The position numbers were made by a program, and so were the translations under genes. The notes under the pieces are model-generated. The model searched no databases. It saw nothing but the letters and a program-made list of their open reading frames with translations, and was not told the DNA's origin. A DNA stretch of 64,000 nt from positions 1 to 64,000 of the forward strand of contig JADCER010000016.1 in the NCBI GenBank assembly GCA_020249925.1. The letters are read 5' to 3'. Shown here piece after piece: positions 27,009 through 37,293 of the stretch (positions within the stretch are counted from its first letter, which is position 1; each line of letters starts with the position of its first letter). The stretch comes from Roseomonas sp. GTDB taxonomy: Bacteria; Pseudomonadota; Alphaproteobacteria; Acetobacterales; Acetobacteraceae.

Positions 27009-28372
27009 GCCGCGCGCGCCTCGGCCCGGATCAACTCAGCCAGACGCCCGACAACGCCTTCCACCAGCGCCTCCTCCTCGGCTTCCGCCATGACGCGGAT
27101 CAAGGGTTCGGTGCCGCTCGCGCGGATCAGCACACGGCCACGCGCGCCAAGGGCGGCTTCCTCGGCGGCAATGGCCTGGGTCACGACAGGCTTGATAAGC
27201 GGCGATGCGCCGGCATAGCGCACATTCACCAAGCGCTGCGGCAGGGGGGTGAAGCAGCGCAGCACCTCACTCGCCGGGCGCTTTTCTTCCACCAGGACAG
27301 AGAGCACTTGCAGCGCGGCAACCAGCCCATCCCCGGTGGTGCCGAATTCGGGCATGATCATATGGCCGGACTGCTCGCCGCCCAGATTGCAGCCGGCTTC
27401 GCGCATTTTTTCGCCAACATAGCGGTCACCAACCGCGGTGCGCAGCAAGCCAAGGCCGCGCGCCGCCAGATAGCGTTCCAGCCCCATATTGGACATGACG
27501 GTCGCCACCACGGCGCCCCCGGCCAGGCGGCGCTGCGCATGCCAGGAATGGGCAATCAGCGCCAGGATCTGATCGCCATCAATCACCTGCCCGGCTTCAT
27601 CCACCAGCACCAGCCGATCGGCATCGCCATCCAGCGCAATACCCAGATGCGCCTGGCGTTCGCGCACCATATCGGCCAGGGCCTGGGGCGCGGTGGAGCC
27701 CACCCCCTTATTGATGTTGAAGCCATCGGGTGCCACGCCAAGGGACATCACCTCGGCCCCCAATTCCCAGAGCACGGTGGGCGCCACGCGATAAGCCGCG
27801 CCATGGGCGCAATCCACGACAATGCGCAGCCCATCCAGCGTCTGCCCGCGCGGGAAGGATGCCTTGGCGGCTTCGATATAACGCCCAGGCGCATCTTCCA
27901 GCCGGCTTGCGCGACCAAGTCGGGCAGGCGGCACCAGCGCGGCGCTGAGATCGCCCGCCATCAGCGCTTCGATGGCCGCTTCCTGATCATCGGTCAGCTT
28001 CAGCCCATCCGGGCCAAACAGCTTGATGCCGTTATCCTCATAAGGGTTGTGGGAGGCGCTGATCATCACGCCCAAATCGGCGCGAAGTGAGCGCGTGAGC
28101 AAGGCAATCGCCGGTGTGGGCAAGGGCCCAACCAGCACCACATCCATCCCCGCGCCGATAAAGCCCGCGGTCAGCGCCGGTTCCAGCATATAGCCGGAAA
28201 GCCGCGTATCCTTGCCGATCACAACGCGGTGGCGGTGATTGCCGCGATTGAAGAAGCTGCCCGCCGCCTGGCCAAGTCGGAGTGCGGTGGCGGCATCCAT
28301 CGGCGCGGCATTGGCCTTGCCGCGAATGCCATCAGTGCCAAAAAGCTTACGGGTCGGGGCTGCTTCGCTCAT
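27005..28372 (-). CDS. glmM: GlmM, phosphoglucosamine mutase
   Basis: 455-aa alpha-D-phosphohexomutase converting GlcN-6-P to GlcN-1-P for UDP-GlcNAc. [13 protein letters not shown] at the N-terminus, the phosphoserine loop [13 protein letters not shown] near residue 100, the metal loop DGDADR and the C-terminal [12 protein letters not shown] are all present. ATG at 28372 gives the usual length; a longer frame to 28426 is unsupported. In many bacteria glmM directly follows folP; here two extra genes intervene. Confidence 0.95.
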   Translation of the reverse strand: MSEAAPTRKLFGTDGIRGKANAAPMDAATALRLGQAAGSFFNRGNHRHRVVIGKDTRLSGYMLEPALTAGFIGAGMDVVLVGPLPTPAIALLTRSLRADLGVMISASHNPYEDNGIKLFGPDGLKLTDDQEAAIEALMAGDLSAALVPPARLGRASRLEDAPGRYIEAAKASFPRGQTLDGLRIVVDCAHGAAYRVAPTVLWELGAEVMSLGVAPDGFNINKGVGSTAPQALADMVRERQAHLGIALDGDADRLVLVDEAGQVIDGDQILALIAHSWHAQRRLAGGAVVATVMSNMGLERYLAARGLGLLRTAVGDRYVGEKMREAGCNLGGEQSGHMIMPEFGTTGDGLVAALQVLSVLVEEKRPASEVLRCFTPLPQRLVNVRYAGASPLIKPVVTQAIAAEEAALGARGRVLIRASGTEPLIRVMAEAEEEALVEGVVGRLAELIRAEARAA

Positions 28373-28451
28373 GCGCGGCTTATAGCCCCTTGCCGGCTTC
28401 GGATGGAACCCGGCCGCGCCCGGCAAGCCCAGGCGCGGCGCGGGGTTCGGT

Positions 28452-30056
28452 TCAGGCGCGCCGGATATTCCAGAACAGCGGCGGCTGGCCCTTCAGCATG
28501 CCGGTCAGGTTCCGGCGATAGGCGGTGGGCTGGTAATACATGCCTGTCGGCACATAGGGCACTTCTTCAAAGGCGATGCGCTGCATTTCCCGGCCCGCAG
28601 CCGCTTCCGCCGCCGCATCCGGCGCATTGAACCAGGCATCGCGCTGGGCTTCCAGGGCCGGAATGGTCGGCCAGCCCGGCCAGGCATTTTCGCCATGGCC
28701 GCGGATGGAGGCGTGGCTTGCCGGATTCCAATGGTCAATCCCGGACCAGAAGGTGAAGAAGCCGGACCAGCCACCCTGTTCCAGCGGATTGCGGCTGGCG
28801 CGGCGGGCCACCAGCGTGCCCCAATCCGTGCTGACCAGATCCACATTGAAGCCCATGCGGCGGAACAGATCCGCGCCGACAAGAGTGGCAGCATTGATGG
28901 AAGCAAGATCGGTCGCGTTCAGCAGCACCAGTCGCTGGCCCATGGCACCGGCGGCCTGCACTTCGGCGCGCGCGGCATCAATATTCTTGCGCAAGCGATC
29001 CATGCCGATAGTGCTCGCCATCGGGCTTTCCGGGGCGAAATAGCCAATGCCTTCGCGGCGCAAATCCGCGCGGCCTTCAACGCCCGATGTGCCGATCACG
29101 GCCGTCATGAAATCAATCTGATTGATGGCAGTCAGCACGGCGCGGCGCACGGCGGGGTTGTTGAAGGGGGCGGCGGTGTGGTTCGGGCGGAAAATACCGA
29201 TCAGCCCTGTATCATTGATGATATCCACACGGATATTGCGGGCAGCGTTACCGCGCATGAAAAGCGGGAATAAATCGGCCGTCGGCTGTTCCCACCAATC
29301 AATCTCGCCCGATTGCAGCGCGGCCGAGGCCGTGCTGGCATCCGGAATGATCCGCCATTCCACGCGATCAAAATGCGTGACCTTGCCGCCGGCGGTCATG
29401 GAAGGCGCTTCCTGGCGCGGCACGTAATCCGCATTGCGCGCATAGGCCAGCATGGAGCCCGGCACCCATTCATTCTGAATGAAGCGATAAGGCCCGCTGC
29501 CCACTGCTTCCGTGATATTCGTGAAGGGGTCCACATTGGCCAGCCGTTCCGGCATGATGAACAGGCAGCTTGTGGTGACCTTCGCCAGGCAATCGAGCAT
29601 TTTCGGGAAGGGCGCATTCAGGCGAATTTCGAACACGCGGTCGCTGACTTCGACCATATCCGCAACGCGCGACATCAGCACCTGGCCGAAGGCATCGCGC
29701 CGCCCCCAGCGGCGGATGGAGGCGATGCAATCCCGCCCACGCACCGGCGTATTGTCGTGGAACTTCAGCCCTTCGCGCAAAGTGAAACGCCAGGTCTTGC
29801 CGTCATTTTCCACAACATGGCCTTCAACCATTTGCGGGCGCGGTTGGAACTTGTCGTCCATGCCATAAAGCTGGTCATAGACCAGGAAGGCGTGGTCGCG
29901 CGCGACAAAGGCCGTATTGGTGAAGGGGTCAATATTCGGCAGATTGGCGTGCGGCACGTATTTCAGCACGCGCGGTGCCTGGGCGATGGCCGGCGCGCCG
30001 ATGGAGGCGAAGGGGAGCGCTGCCGCGCCGCCGAGCAGGTGTCGTCTTTGAAGCAT
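28452..30056 (-). CDS. Peptide/nickel-type ABC solute-binding protein (SBP_5)
   Basis: 534-aa periplasmic binding protein of the dipeptide/oligopeptide type. The twin-Arg signal [18 protein letters not shown] precedes an AIAQA cleavage site. [36 protein letters not shown] and [11 protein letters not shown] are family blocks. GGGAG lies seven bases before the ATG. No permease or ATPase genes adjoin it, so it must work with a transporter elsewhere. It follows the flavin monooxygenase gene at a 103-bp gap and lies upstream of glmM. Confidence 0.9.
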   Translation of the reverse strand: MLQRRHLLGGAAALPFASIGAPAIAQAPRVLKYVPHANLPNIDPFTNTAFVARDHAFLVYDQLYGMDDKFQPRPQMVEGHVVENDGKTWRFTLREGLKFHDNTPVRGRDCIASIRRWGRRDAFGQVLMSRVADMVEVSDRVFEIRLNAPFPKMLDCLAKVTTSCLFIMPERLANVDPFTNITEAVGSGPYRFIQNEWVPGSMLAYARNADYVPRQEAPSMTAGGKVTHFDRVEWRIIPDASTASAALQSGEIDWWEQPTADLFPLFMRGNAARNIRVDIINDTGLIGIFRPNHTAAPFNNPAVRRAVLTAINQIDFMTAVIGTSGVEGRADLRREGIGYFAPESPMASTIGMDRLRKNIDAARAEVQAAGAMGQRLVLLNATDLASINAATLVGADLFRRMGFNVDLVSTDWGTLVARRASRNPLEQGGWSGFFTFWSGIDHWNPASHASIRGHGENAWPGWPTIPALEAQRDAWFNAPDAAAEAAAGREMQRIAFEEVPYVPTGMYYQPTAYRRNLTGMLKGQPPLFWNIRRA

Positions 30057-30159
30057 GTCATTCTCCCGTTTGCGTGAGGCGAAGCCTTCGCCCTGTTTTG
30101 CTGGACTGAGTTTAGGGTGAAAGCCTTGGTCTGTTCAATGATTTGCCAAAGTCTTGGTC

Positions 30160-31473
30160 TCAAAAAAACTGGTTTGGCGGCTTGGGCAGCCCCAAATGCT
30201 CCCGCAGCGTGGTCCCGGCATATTCCTTGCGGAAAATCCCCCGGCTTTGCAGTTCCGGGACCACGAGGCGCACGAAATCCTCAACCCCGCCTGGGATGGT
30301 TGGGAACATGATATTGAAGCCGTCACAGGCTTCGGCCTCCAGCCAGTGCTGCATCTCATCGGCAACGCTTTTGGCGCTACCGGTGAAGGACAGCCCGCCA
30401 TAGCCACCAAGGGCCACGGCCAATTGCCGCACCGTCAGCTTGTCACGCCGCGCGCGTTCCAGCACGCGTTGGCGGCCGCTTTGGCTTTGGTTGGTCTCGG
30501 GGATATCGGGCAAGGGCGCATCCAAATCGAAGGTCCGCGCATCCGTGCCAAGCGCGATGGAAAGCGCGGCCATGCCGCTATCGGGATGCACCAGGCTATC
30601 CAATAGCGCGCGTTTTTCGCGTGCGGCTTCATCGGTTTCTGCCACCGTCACGAGCGCGCCGGGCAGAATTTTGATGAGCGCCGGGTCGCGCCCGGCCTGC
30701 GCGGCGCGTGATTTGATATCGGCGTAATAGGCGCGCGCATCGGCAATTGGCCCACCGGCGGCGAAGATCATCTCAGCCACCTCGGCGGCCAATTGCCGGC
30801 CGGAATCAGAAGCACCCGCCTGCACAATCACCGGCCAGCCCTGCACCGGGCGCGCAATGTTCAAAGGCCCGGCAATGGAAAGATACTTGCCTTCGTGATC
30901 AAGCTTATGCATCCGCGAGGGGTCCCAGAAGATGCCGCTCTCCTTGTCTCGGATAAAAGCATCTTCGGCGAAACTGTCCCAAAGCCCGGTCACCACATCA
31001 TGGAATTCCCGCGCGCGGGCATAGCGTTCCGCGTGATCCATATGTTCGGTCATGCCGAAATTGCGCGCCGCATCGGGGTTGGAGGTGGTGACGATATTCC
31101 ACCCTGCCCGCCCGCCGCTGATGTGATCAAGGGAGGCAAAGCGCCGCGCGATATGATAGGGCGCGTCATAGGTGGTGGAGGCCGTGGCGATCAGCCCGAT
31201 CCGTTCCGTTACCATCGCGAGTGCGGATAACAGCGTGAAGGGCTCAAAGGAGGTGACGGTGCCGCTCCGCTTCAGCGCATCAATCGGCATATTCAGCACG
31301 GCCAGATGATCGGCCATGAAGAAGGCATCGAATTTGCCGCGTTCCAGGGTTTGGATGCAGTGAACCAGATGCTTGAGACTGAAATTCGCCTCGGGCGCTG
31401 AATCAGGATGCCGCCACCAGGCAGTGTGGATGCTGACGGGGCGCATGAAGGCGCCAAGATGCATTTGCTTCAT
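30160..31473 (-). CDS. LLM-class flavin monooxygenase, NtaA/DszA type
   Basis: 437-aa luciferase-like FMNH2-dependent monooxygenase of the nitrilotriacetate/dibenzothiophene-sulfone/pristinamycin group. Typical stretches are AFMRPVSIHTAWWRHPDS, the flavin-contact TASTTYDAPYHIARRFASLD, GRAGWNIVTTSNPDAARNFG and PVIVQAGASDSGRQLAA. These enzymes need a separate flavin reductase, which is not adjacent. Start ATG at 31473; the longer frame overlaps folP. It and the following solute-binding protein form an insertion between folP and glmM, perhaps a scavenging pair. Confidence 0.88.
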   Translation of the reverse strand: MKQMHLGAFMRPVSIHTAWWRHPDSAPEANFSLKHLVHCIQTLERGKFDAFFMADHLAVLNMPIDALKRSGTVTSFEPFTLLSALAMVTERIGLIATASTTYDAPYHIARRFASLDHISGGRAGWNIVTTSNPDAARNFGMTEHMDHAERYARAREFHDVVTGLWDSFAEDAFIRDKESGIFWDPSRMHKLDHEGKYLSIAGPLNIARPVQGWPVIVQAGASDSGRQLAAEVAEMIFAAGGPIADARAYYADIKSRAAQAGRDPALIKILPGALVTVAETDEAAREKRALLDSLVHPDSGMAALSIALGTDARTFDLDAPLPDIPETNQSQSGRQRVLERARRDKLTVRQLAVALGGYGGLSFTGSAKSVADEMQHWLEAEACDGFNIMFPTIPGGVEDFVRLVVPELQSRGIFRKEYAGTTLREHLGLPKPPNQFF

Positions 31474-31484
31474 GGGGGTATTCG

Positions 31485-32528
31485 TCAACCAGCCCGACCA
31501 TTCGCGCAAGCCTGCCAAACAGCCAGCGCCTGAATGGTTTCCGCCACATCATGCACGCGCAAAATCGCCGCACCACGCGCCGCACCCGCGAGCGCTACCG
31601 CCAAGCTACCAGCAAGCCGCGCTTCGGCCTGCTCCACCCCCGATAGCGTGCCGATGAAGCGCTTGCGCGATGCGCCCAGCATGATCGGGCAACCAATCCC
31701 CGCCAGAATGGGCAAGGCTTCAATCAAGGCAAGGTTGTGCGACATGGTCTTGCCAAAGCCGATGCCGGGATCAATCGCAATCCGCCCGCGCGCAATGCCA
31801 AGCGCTTCCAGCGTTGCTACGCGGTCGCGCAGAAAGCGCGCCACATCCAACACCACATCGGCGTAATCGGCCTGCGCCTGCATGCTGCGCGGGTCAGTGC
31901 CCGGCATATGCATCAGCACCACCGGGGTCTGCGTGCGCGCCAGCACATCCCCCGCTGCCGGATCATGGCGGAGCGCCGTTACGTCATTGATGATCTCGGC
32001 ACCAGCTTCCAAGGCGGCCTGCATGGTCGCGGCATGGCGCGTATCAATGCTGACCGGCGCGGCCTTGGCCAATTCTCGCACCACCGGAATGACGCGGGCG
32101 ATCTCCGCATCCGGCGCAACCGGTTCCGCGCCGGGGCGCGTCGATTCCCCGCCAATATCCAGGATATCCGCGCCCGCTTGCAGCATGGCATGGCCGGCGG
32201 CAATCGCGGCCTCGGCATCGAAATGCCGCCCGCCATCGGAAAAACTATCGGGGGTGATGTTCAGGATGCCCATCACCAGCGGGCGGGCGGAAGCCAACCC
32301 GGCAAAGGGCAAGGGCCGCGCCGTAATGGCCTCGATCTCATCGCCCCATTCTTCCGGCAGCGCTGCCACCGGCAGGGTCGCAACTTCACGCCCATCCTCG
32401 ATCAGCCGTGCCAAGGAAAAGGCCAGATCGCCCCCCTGCAAGGGGAGCGCCTGGCCTTCACCAATGGCCCGAAATGCGGCTGGGCCTGACAACAGGCCCA
32501 GCGGATGCAACCAACGCTCGCGCGCCAC
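31485..32528 (-). CDS. folP: FolP, dihydropteroate synthase
   Basis: 347-aa TIM-barrel enzyme joining pABA and dihydropterin pyrophosphate. The core starts at VMGILNITPDSFSDGG near residue 85, with DIGGESTRPGAEPV, SIDTRHAATM, NDVTALRHD, DPGIGFGKTMSHNLALIE and GASRKRFIG following. An additional 80 residues precede the core, a common extension in this group of unclear function. GTG start directly after the ftsH stop (3-bp gap). The sulfonamide target enzyme; complete. Confidence 0.94.
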   Translation of the reverse strand: MARERWLHPLGLLSGPAAFRAIGEGQALPLQGGDLAFSLARLIEDGREVATLPVAALPEEWGDEIEAITARPLPFAGLASARPLVMGILNITPDSFSDGGRHFDAEAAIAAGHAMLQAGADILDIGGESTRPGAEPVAPDAEIARVIPVVRELAKAAPVSIDTRHAATMQAALEAGAEIINDVTALRHDPAAGDVLARTQTPVVLMHMPGTDPRSMQAQADYADVVLDVARFLRDRVATLEALGIARGRIAIDPGIGFGKTMSHNLALIEALPILAGIGCPIMLGASRKRFIGTLSGVEQAEARLAGSLAVALAGAARGAAILRVHDVAETIQALAVWQACANGRAG

Positions 32529-32531
32529 GGT

Positions 32532-34454
32532 TCAGGTGGCAGGCGCGGCGCCTGGGGAAAGCCCGCCGGGGCGAATGCTGGGCCGCCCTGCCGTCGGCAC
32601 GCTGCCGCGGCCCTGGTTCACCGGCTCATCCGGGCGATTGCGCACCACGGGTTCACCCTTGATCACCTGACGGATTTCATCGCCGCTCAGCGTTTCATAT
32701 TCCAGCAGACCCTTCGCGAGCAAATGGAGTTCATCCATGTTCTCGGTCAGGATCGAGGTAGCGCGCGCATAGGCGCCATCAATGATGGACCGGATTTCGC
32801 CATCAATCTGGCGCGCGGTTTCTTCCGAGACATTTTTCGTTTGCGTCACGGAATGGCCGAGGAATACTTCCTGGCTATTGTCGCCATAGGCGATCATGCC
32901 GAGCTTCTCACTCATACCCCATTCGGTCACCATCATGCGCGCCTGATTGGTCGCCATTTTGATGTCGCCCGAAGCGCCATTGCTGACCTTATCCGCACCG
33001 AAAATCAGCTCTTCCGCCACACGCCCACCCATCGCCATGGCGAGTTCCGCCTTGAGCTTGGATTTGTGCTTGGAATAGCGGTCACCTTCCGGCAGCGACA
33101 TCACCAGGCCAAGTGCGCGCCCGCGCGGAATGATGGTGGCCTTATGCACCGGGTCACATTCCGGTTCATGCAGCGCCACCAGCGCATGGCCCGCTTCGTG
33201 ATAGGCGGTCATGCGCTTTTCGGCTTCAGACATGACAAGGCTGCGCCGTTCCGCACCCATCAACACCTTATCCTTGGCGGCTTCGAATTCCGCCATGCCA
33301 ACCGTGCGCCGGCCGGTGCGCGCCGCCAGAAGTGCGGCTTCGTTCACCAGATTCGCGAGGTCAGCACCCGAAAAACCCGGCGTGCCGCGCGCGATCACCT
33401 TGGGGTCCACATCGGAAGCAAGCGGCACCTTGCGCATATGCACGCGTAGGATTTTCTCGCGCCCATTCACATCCGGATTGGGCACCACAACCTGCCGGTC
33501 GAAGCGGCCGGGGCGCAGCAGCGCAGGGTCCAGCACATCCGGGCGGTTGGTCGCGGCAATCAGGATCACGCCCTCATTGCTTTCAAAGCCGTCCATTTCG
33601 ACGAGCATCTGATTGAGCGTCTGTTCGCGTTCATCATTGCCGCCGCCAAGCCCGGCGCCGCGATGCCGCCCGACCGCGTCAATTTCGTCAATGAAGATGA
33701 TGCAAGGCGCGTTCTTCTTGCCCTGTTCGAACATGTCGCGCACGCGCGATGCGCCAACACCCACGAACATTTCGACGAAATCCGAACCGGAAATCGTGAA
33801 GAAGGGCACATTCGCTTCGCCCGCGATGGACCGCGCGAGCAAGGTCTTGCCGGTACCAGGCGGGCCCACCAGCAGCACACCCTTTGGGATCTTGCCGCCC
33901 AGGCGCTGGAATTTCTGCGGATCGCGCAGGAATTCGACAATTTCCTCAAGCTCCGCCTTGGCTTCGTCAATGCCGGCAACATCGTCAAAGGTCACGCGGC
34001 CCTGCTTTTCGGTCAGCAGCTTGGCGCGGGACTTGCCGAAACCCATGGCGCGACCACCGCCGCCCTGCATCTGGCGCATGAAGAAAATCCACACGCCAAT
34101 CAGCAACAGCATCGGGAACCAGGAAGCCAGGTAATGCAGCAGCGGATTCACCTCCGCTTCTTCAGGGCGGGCCACCACGCGAACGCCCTTTTCGGTCAGG
34201 CGCGAGATCAGCGCCGGGTCTTCCGGGGTATAGGTGGTGAATTGCCGCCCATCATTGAGCTGCCCGGTCAGGGTGCGGCCCTGAATCGTGACATCGCGGA
34301 CATGGCCGGCCTGCACCTCATTCAAGAAGTCGGAATAAGCGACTTGAGAGGTGCCAGGGCGGCTGGAGCCGCTTGGTTGAAACAGGTTGAACAGCGCCAC
34401 CAACAGCAGCGCAACGATCACCCATAAAGCCATATTCCGGCTGAAATTATTCAC
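32532..34454 (-). CDS. ftsH: FtsH, membrane AAA+ zinc metalloprotease
   Basis: 640-aa hexameric inner-membrane protease for quality control and LpxC/heat-shock factor turnover. Two membrane segments (about 9-27 and 108-128) flank a periplasmic domain. Walker [27 protein letters not shown], the SRH region [20 protein letters not shown] and the zinc motif HEAGHAL are intact. The start is GTG, preceded by GGAAGG. The 120-bp spacer to tilS is the longest gap in this stretch and probably holds its promoter (TATGTATAGC motif about 75 bp upstream). Confidence 0.97.
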   Translation of the reverse strand: MNNFSRNMALWVIVALLLVALFNLFQPSGSSRPGTSQVAYSDFLNEVQAGHVRDVTIQGRTLTGQLNDGRQFTTYTPEDPALISRLTEKGVRVVARPEEAEVNPLLHYLASWFPMLLLIGVWIFFMRQMQGGGGRAMGFGKSRAKLLTEKQGRVTFDDVAGIDEAKAELEEIVEFLRDPQKFQRLGGKIPKGVLLVGPPGTGKTLLARSIAGEANVPFFTISGSDFVEMFVGVGASRVRDMFEQGKKNAPCIIFIDEIDAVGRHRGAGLGGGNDEREQTLNQMLVEMDGFESNEGVILIAATNRPDVLDPALLRPGRFDRQVVVPNPDVNGREKILRVHMRKVPLASDVDPKVIARGTPGFSGADLANLVNEAALLAARTGRRTVGMAEFEAAKDKVLMGAERRSLVMSEAEKRMTAYHEAGHALVALHEPECDPVHKATIIPRGRALGLVMSLPEGDRYSKHKSKLKAELAMAMGGRVAEELIFGADKVSNGASGDIKMATNQARMMVTEWGMSEKLGMIAYGDNSQEVFLGHSVTQTKNVSEETARQIDGEIRSIIDGAYARATSILTENMDELHLLAKGLLEYETLSGDEIRQVIKGEPVVRNRPDEPVNQGRGSVPTAGRPSIRPGGLSPGAAPAT

Positions 34455-34574
34455 CGCGACCCTTCCATCTTCAGGAGCCGAACGGCGTCATCCGCCGCCC
34501 TCTTCCGCTATACATAGTGAGGCTTCACGCATCTTGAATGACCCGCGCGAAATCTTCCAGCCGCAAAAGCGTAT

Positions 34575-35780
34575 TCAGCCGGGCGGCAGGCCGCCGCCCC
34601 TCGGGGCAAAGACCAGGCGCCAAGCTGCAGCTTCCACGCCTTCAGCATAGAACAGCCCGGGCAGGAGTGCCAGCTTTCCCTTTTCATCCCAAAGCGCTGG
34701 CAGGGCGCGGAGCGCGGCTAGTGGCGTTTTGGTCTGGTGCCGGAAGGCGGCCGCCGCCGCGCCCAGGGCCGCGCAATGCCAGCCTTGCCGCCCCGGGCCG
34801 CTTACCGAAAACCGCCCATCCCAGAGAAAAGGGGGCGCCAAGGGCAGCGCCGGCGCAATCAGTCCAGGATCGCGCACCACCAGAAGCCGCCCGCCCGCGC
34901 CGGGGCGCACCCAGGCACCGGCCAAGCTGCCGCCGCCCCGCGCCAGCAGCGCTGCCGTAGCCTCAAGCGGGACAGGCCAGGCGGCGCCGCCAATCAGGCC
35001 AATCAGCCGCGCCAGCGCCGCTACACCAAGCGTATCGGCGCCGAGTGCCTTGGGGTCCAGCAAGGCATAGGCTTCCGGGTGGATTTCGGCTGCTGTCGCC
35101 AGCCGGGCCAGCAGCGCGGCTTCGTTTCGGGCGCGGCGGCGCGCGAAAGCCTCCGCCACCTCGGCAAGTGCCTGCACCCCTGCACCTTCCCCGCCAGGAT
35201 CGGCCAGAGCCTTGCGGATACGGATGCGGGCAAAGCGCGGATTATCGTTTGACGGATCACGCACTGGCTCAAGCCCGGCGGCAGCCACCACCGCTTCCAG
35301 CCGGGCGGGGGCAAACCCAAGCAAGGGCCGCAGGATAAGGCAATCGGGCGCCACACGCAGCGCCGCCATGGCCGCCAAGCCCGCCGCGCCACTGCCGCGC
35401 AAGACCCGGAAAGCGAGCGTTTCCGCCTGATCACCGCGATGATGGCCCAGCAGCAGCCAGGGGCAGCCATGGTGCGCTGCGGCCCTGGTCAGCGCCGCGA
35501 GCCGGGCAGCGCGCGCGCGTTCCTGCAGCCTTGCGCCGGCAGGCAATCCAAGCCGCAGGCATTTGGCCGTGATGCCCGCCTTGGCCAAAAGCGCCATGAC
35601 ATGATCCGCCTCGGCCCCGCTTTCCGGCCTCAGCCCATGATCCGCGACCAAAGCGAGCACCCGCCCACCCCGCGCCGCGACCCAATCGCGCGCGAGCAAG
35701 GCCGCCGCCAGACTATGCGGCCCGCCTGAGACCGCCACGGCAAGGCGGGGCTCTGCGCCAAATGGCCCAAGCGGCGCCAT
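34575..35780 (-). CDS. tilS: TilS, tRNA(Ile)-lysidine synthetase, variant P-loop
   Basis: 401-aa N-type PPase that converts C34 of the AUA-reading tRNA-Ile to lysidine. The PP-loop reads AVSGGPHSLAAALL (residues 16-29): the usual SGGxDS aspartate is His. Other blocks are normal (VADHGLRPESGAEADHV, LLLGHHRGDQAETLAFRVLRGSG, RDPSNDNPRFARIRIR). The ATG at 35780 is the first standard start, but family-like residues (LPVSRAEFAAA) continue upstream in frame without ATG, GTG or TTG, so a non-standard start is possible. Lies between cpoB and ftsH as in relatives. Confidence 0.88.
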   Translation of the reverse strand: MAPLGPFGAEPRLAVAVSGGPHSLAAALLARDWVAARGGRVLALVADHGLRPESGAEADHVMALLAKAGITAKCLRLGLPAGARLQERARAARLAALTRAAAHHGCPWLLLGHHRGDQAETLAFRVLRGSGAAGLAAMAALRVAPDCLILRPLLGFAPARLEAVVAAAGLEPVRDPSNDNPRFARIRIRKALADPGGEGAGVQALAEVAEAFARRRARNEAALLARLATAAEIHPEAYALLDPKALGADTLGVAALARLIGLIGGAAWPVPLEATAALLARGGGSLAGAWVRPGAGGRLLVVRDPGLIAPALPLAPPFLWDGRFSVSGPGRQGWHCAALGAAAAAFRHQTKTPLAALRALPALWDEKGKLALLPGLFYAEGVEAAAWRLVFAPRGGGLPPG

Positions 35781-35849
35781 TGCGGCAGCGAATTCGGCGC
35801 GGCTGACCGGAAGGCTCAGCGCAGGAAGCGGGCTATCCCCATGGCGTGG

Positions 35850-36698
35850 TCACCGACATTGCGCGCGCCGCCGGCTATCGGCCGCGCGTTGCGCCTGCGG
35901 GCCGGATAGGTTGGGGAAGTTGGAACGCAGATTATCCAAGGTCTCGCAAGCTTCGCGCTTGGCGCCAAAACCCTGGAAGGCATTGGCCAGGCCGATCATC
36001 GCCTCTGGCGCGCGCGCCCCCTGGCGGTTGCGGCTGAAGGCTTCGTCATAGGCAAGGGCGGCATTCTGGAAATCCCGCTTGCCCATCAGCGAATCAGCCA
36101 ACAGCAAATGCGCATCCTGGGCGCGGGCACCGGGGCGGGCGCGGATCGCCTCCCGCGCGGCGGCCTCGGCCACGGCAAATTCGCGCCGGGCGAGTGCGGC
36201 CTGCCCATCGGCGATGGCGCGCTCCGGCGTCCTAGGGGCGCTGGAGGGTGCCGGGCTGGCCGGGGCTGGCTGGGCTTGCGCCGCCGGCCCCGGCTGAGGA
36301 GGGCGCGGGGCGGCCGGCCGGCCAGCCCCTCTTTCCAGGGCTTGCAGGCGGAAATCCAAATCACCGCGCAGCTTTTCGATCTCGGCGCGCAATTGCCGTT
36401 CATTATTGTCGGCCACATCGGCGCGGCCGCGCAGGCGGCGGTTTTCTTCCTCAAGCTCCTGCACGCGCACCAGCAATTGCTGCACCAAATCACCTGAAGC
36501 GGCGGGGCCGCGTGAAGGCGCGCTTGGCGCGGCCACGGCACCGCCGCGGCGCAGCGCGTCAAGTTCCCGCCGCAAATCCAGAATCTGGTTTTGCAGCGCA
36601 ATGCCCTCCCGCGTTTCCACCTGGGCATGCGCAGGGGCGGCAAGCGCCAGCCCAAGACCTAAAACGGCCAAGCGGAAAACAGAGGTTGTGTGCGACAT
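35850..36698 (-). CDS. cpoB: CpoB/YbgF, Tol-Pal coordinator of peptidoglycan synthesis
   Basis: About 282-aa periplasmic protein that links Tol-Pal constriction to PBP1B. A signal peptide (residues 5-25, ending APAHAQ) is followed by a coiled coil (QNQILDLRRELDALRR and ELEEENRRLRGRAD), a Pro/Ala-rich linker and C-terminal TPR units (DSLMGKRDFQNAALAYDEAF, IGLANAFQGFGAKREACETL). ATG at 36698; a TTG three codons earlier is possible. Last gene of the tol-pal group, 39 bp after pal. Confidence 0.9.
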   Translation of the reverse strand: MSHTTSVFRLAVLGLGLALAAPAHAQVETREGIALQNQILDLRRELDALRRGGAVAAPSAPSRGPAASGDLVQQLLVRVQELEEENRRLRGRADVADNNERQLRAEIEKLRGDLDFRLQALERGAGRPAAPRPPQPGPAAQAQPAPASPAPSSAPRTPERAIADGQAALARREFAVAEAAAREAIRARPGARAQDAHLLLADSLMGKRDFQNAALAYDEAFSRNRQGARAPEAMIGLANAFQGFGAKREACETLDNLRSNFPNLSGPQAQRAADSRRRAQCR

Positions 36699-36737
36699 GC
36701 TGATCAAGCGGCGCCACCGAGGCAGCGCCCCTTTCCC

Positions 36738-37205
36738 TTACCGCACTACAGTGACGGCGCGGCGGTTCTGCGCCCAGGCGCTTTCATCCGAACCCAACGC
36801 CGCCGGCTGATCCTTGCCGTAGGAGATGGTGGAAATCCGCGTCGGGTTCACGCCACCCGCCACCAGGACATCGCGCGCCGCATTGGCGCGGCGCTGACCA
36901 AGGGCCAGGTTGTATTCGCGCGTGCCACGTTCATCGGTATGGCCTTCCACCTGGACCCGCACTTCCGGGAAGCGGCCCATCCATTCCGCCTGGCGCTGCA
37001 AGACCGGGCGCTGATCGGCGCGGATATTGCTGCGATCAAAATCGAAAAAGACGCGATCGCCCACATTGGCGACCAAATCTTCCTGGCTGCCCGGGCGGAT
37101 ATTGCCCGCGCCGCCCATGCCGGCCCCCGTGCTGCTGCTATTGTCGGAACTCGAGCAGGCGGCGAGCAGTGCAAGCCCTGCAATACCTAGGAATTTCAAC
37201 TTCAT
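36738..37205 (-). CDS. pal: Pal, peptidoglycan-associated lipoprotein
   Basis: 155-aa outer-membrane lipoprotein with lipobox LLAAC at residues 13-17, then a Ser/Gly linker and an OmpA-like domain: VFFDFDRSNIRAD, VEGHTDERGTREYN and LGQRRANAARD with the Asp and Arg that bind diaminopimelate. The longer frame is an artefact; ATG at 37205 has AGGAAA upstream. Works with TolB and TolA in outer-membrane invagination. Confidence 0.96.
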   Translation of the reverse strand: MKLKFLGIAGLALLAACSSSDNSSSTGAGMGGAGNIRPGSQEDLVANVGDRVFFDFDRSNIRADQRPVLQRQAEWMGRFPEVRVQVEGHTDERGTREYNLALGQRRANAARDVLVAGGVNPTRISTISYGKDQPAALGSDESAWAQNRRAVTVVR

Positions 37206-37293
37206 GACTGGTTTCCTTTCAGGAAAATCGTAGCTTTGTGCGGTGCGGTAAAGGCTCGATCCTCTGCGGTCAAGCCAAAACCTGCGAAAACCT

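Noticed and set aside
30100-30170. Short direct repeat AAGCCTTGGTCTG / AAGTCTTGGTCTC upstream of the solute-binding protein gene
   Set aside because: Only two imperfect copies; it could be a regulator site, but nothing else supports it.
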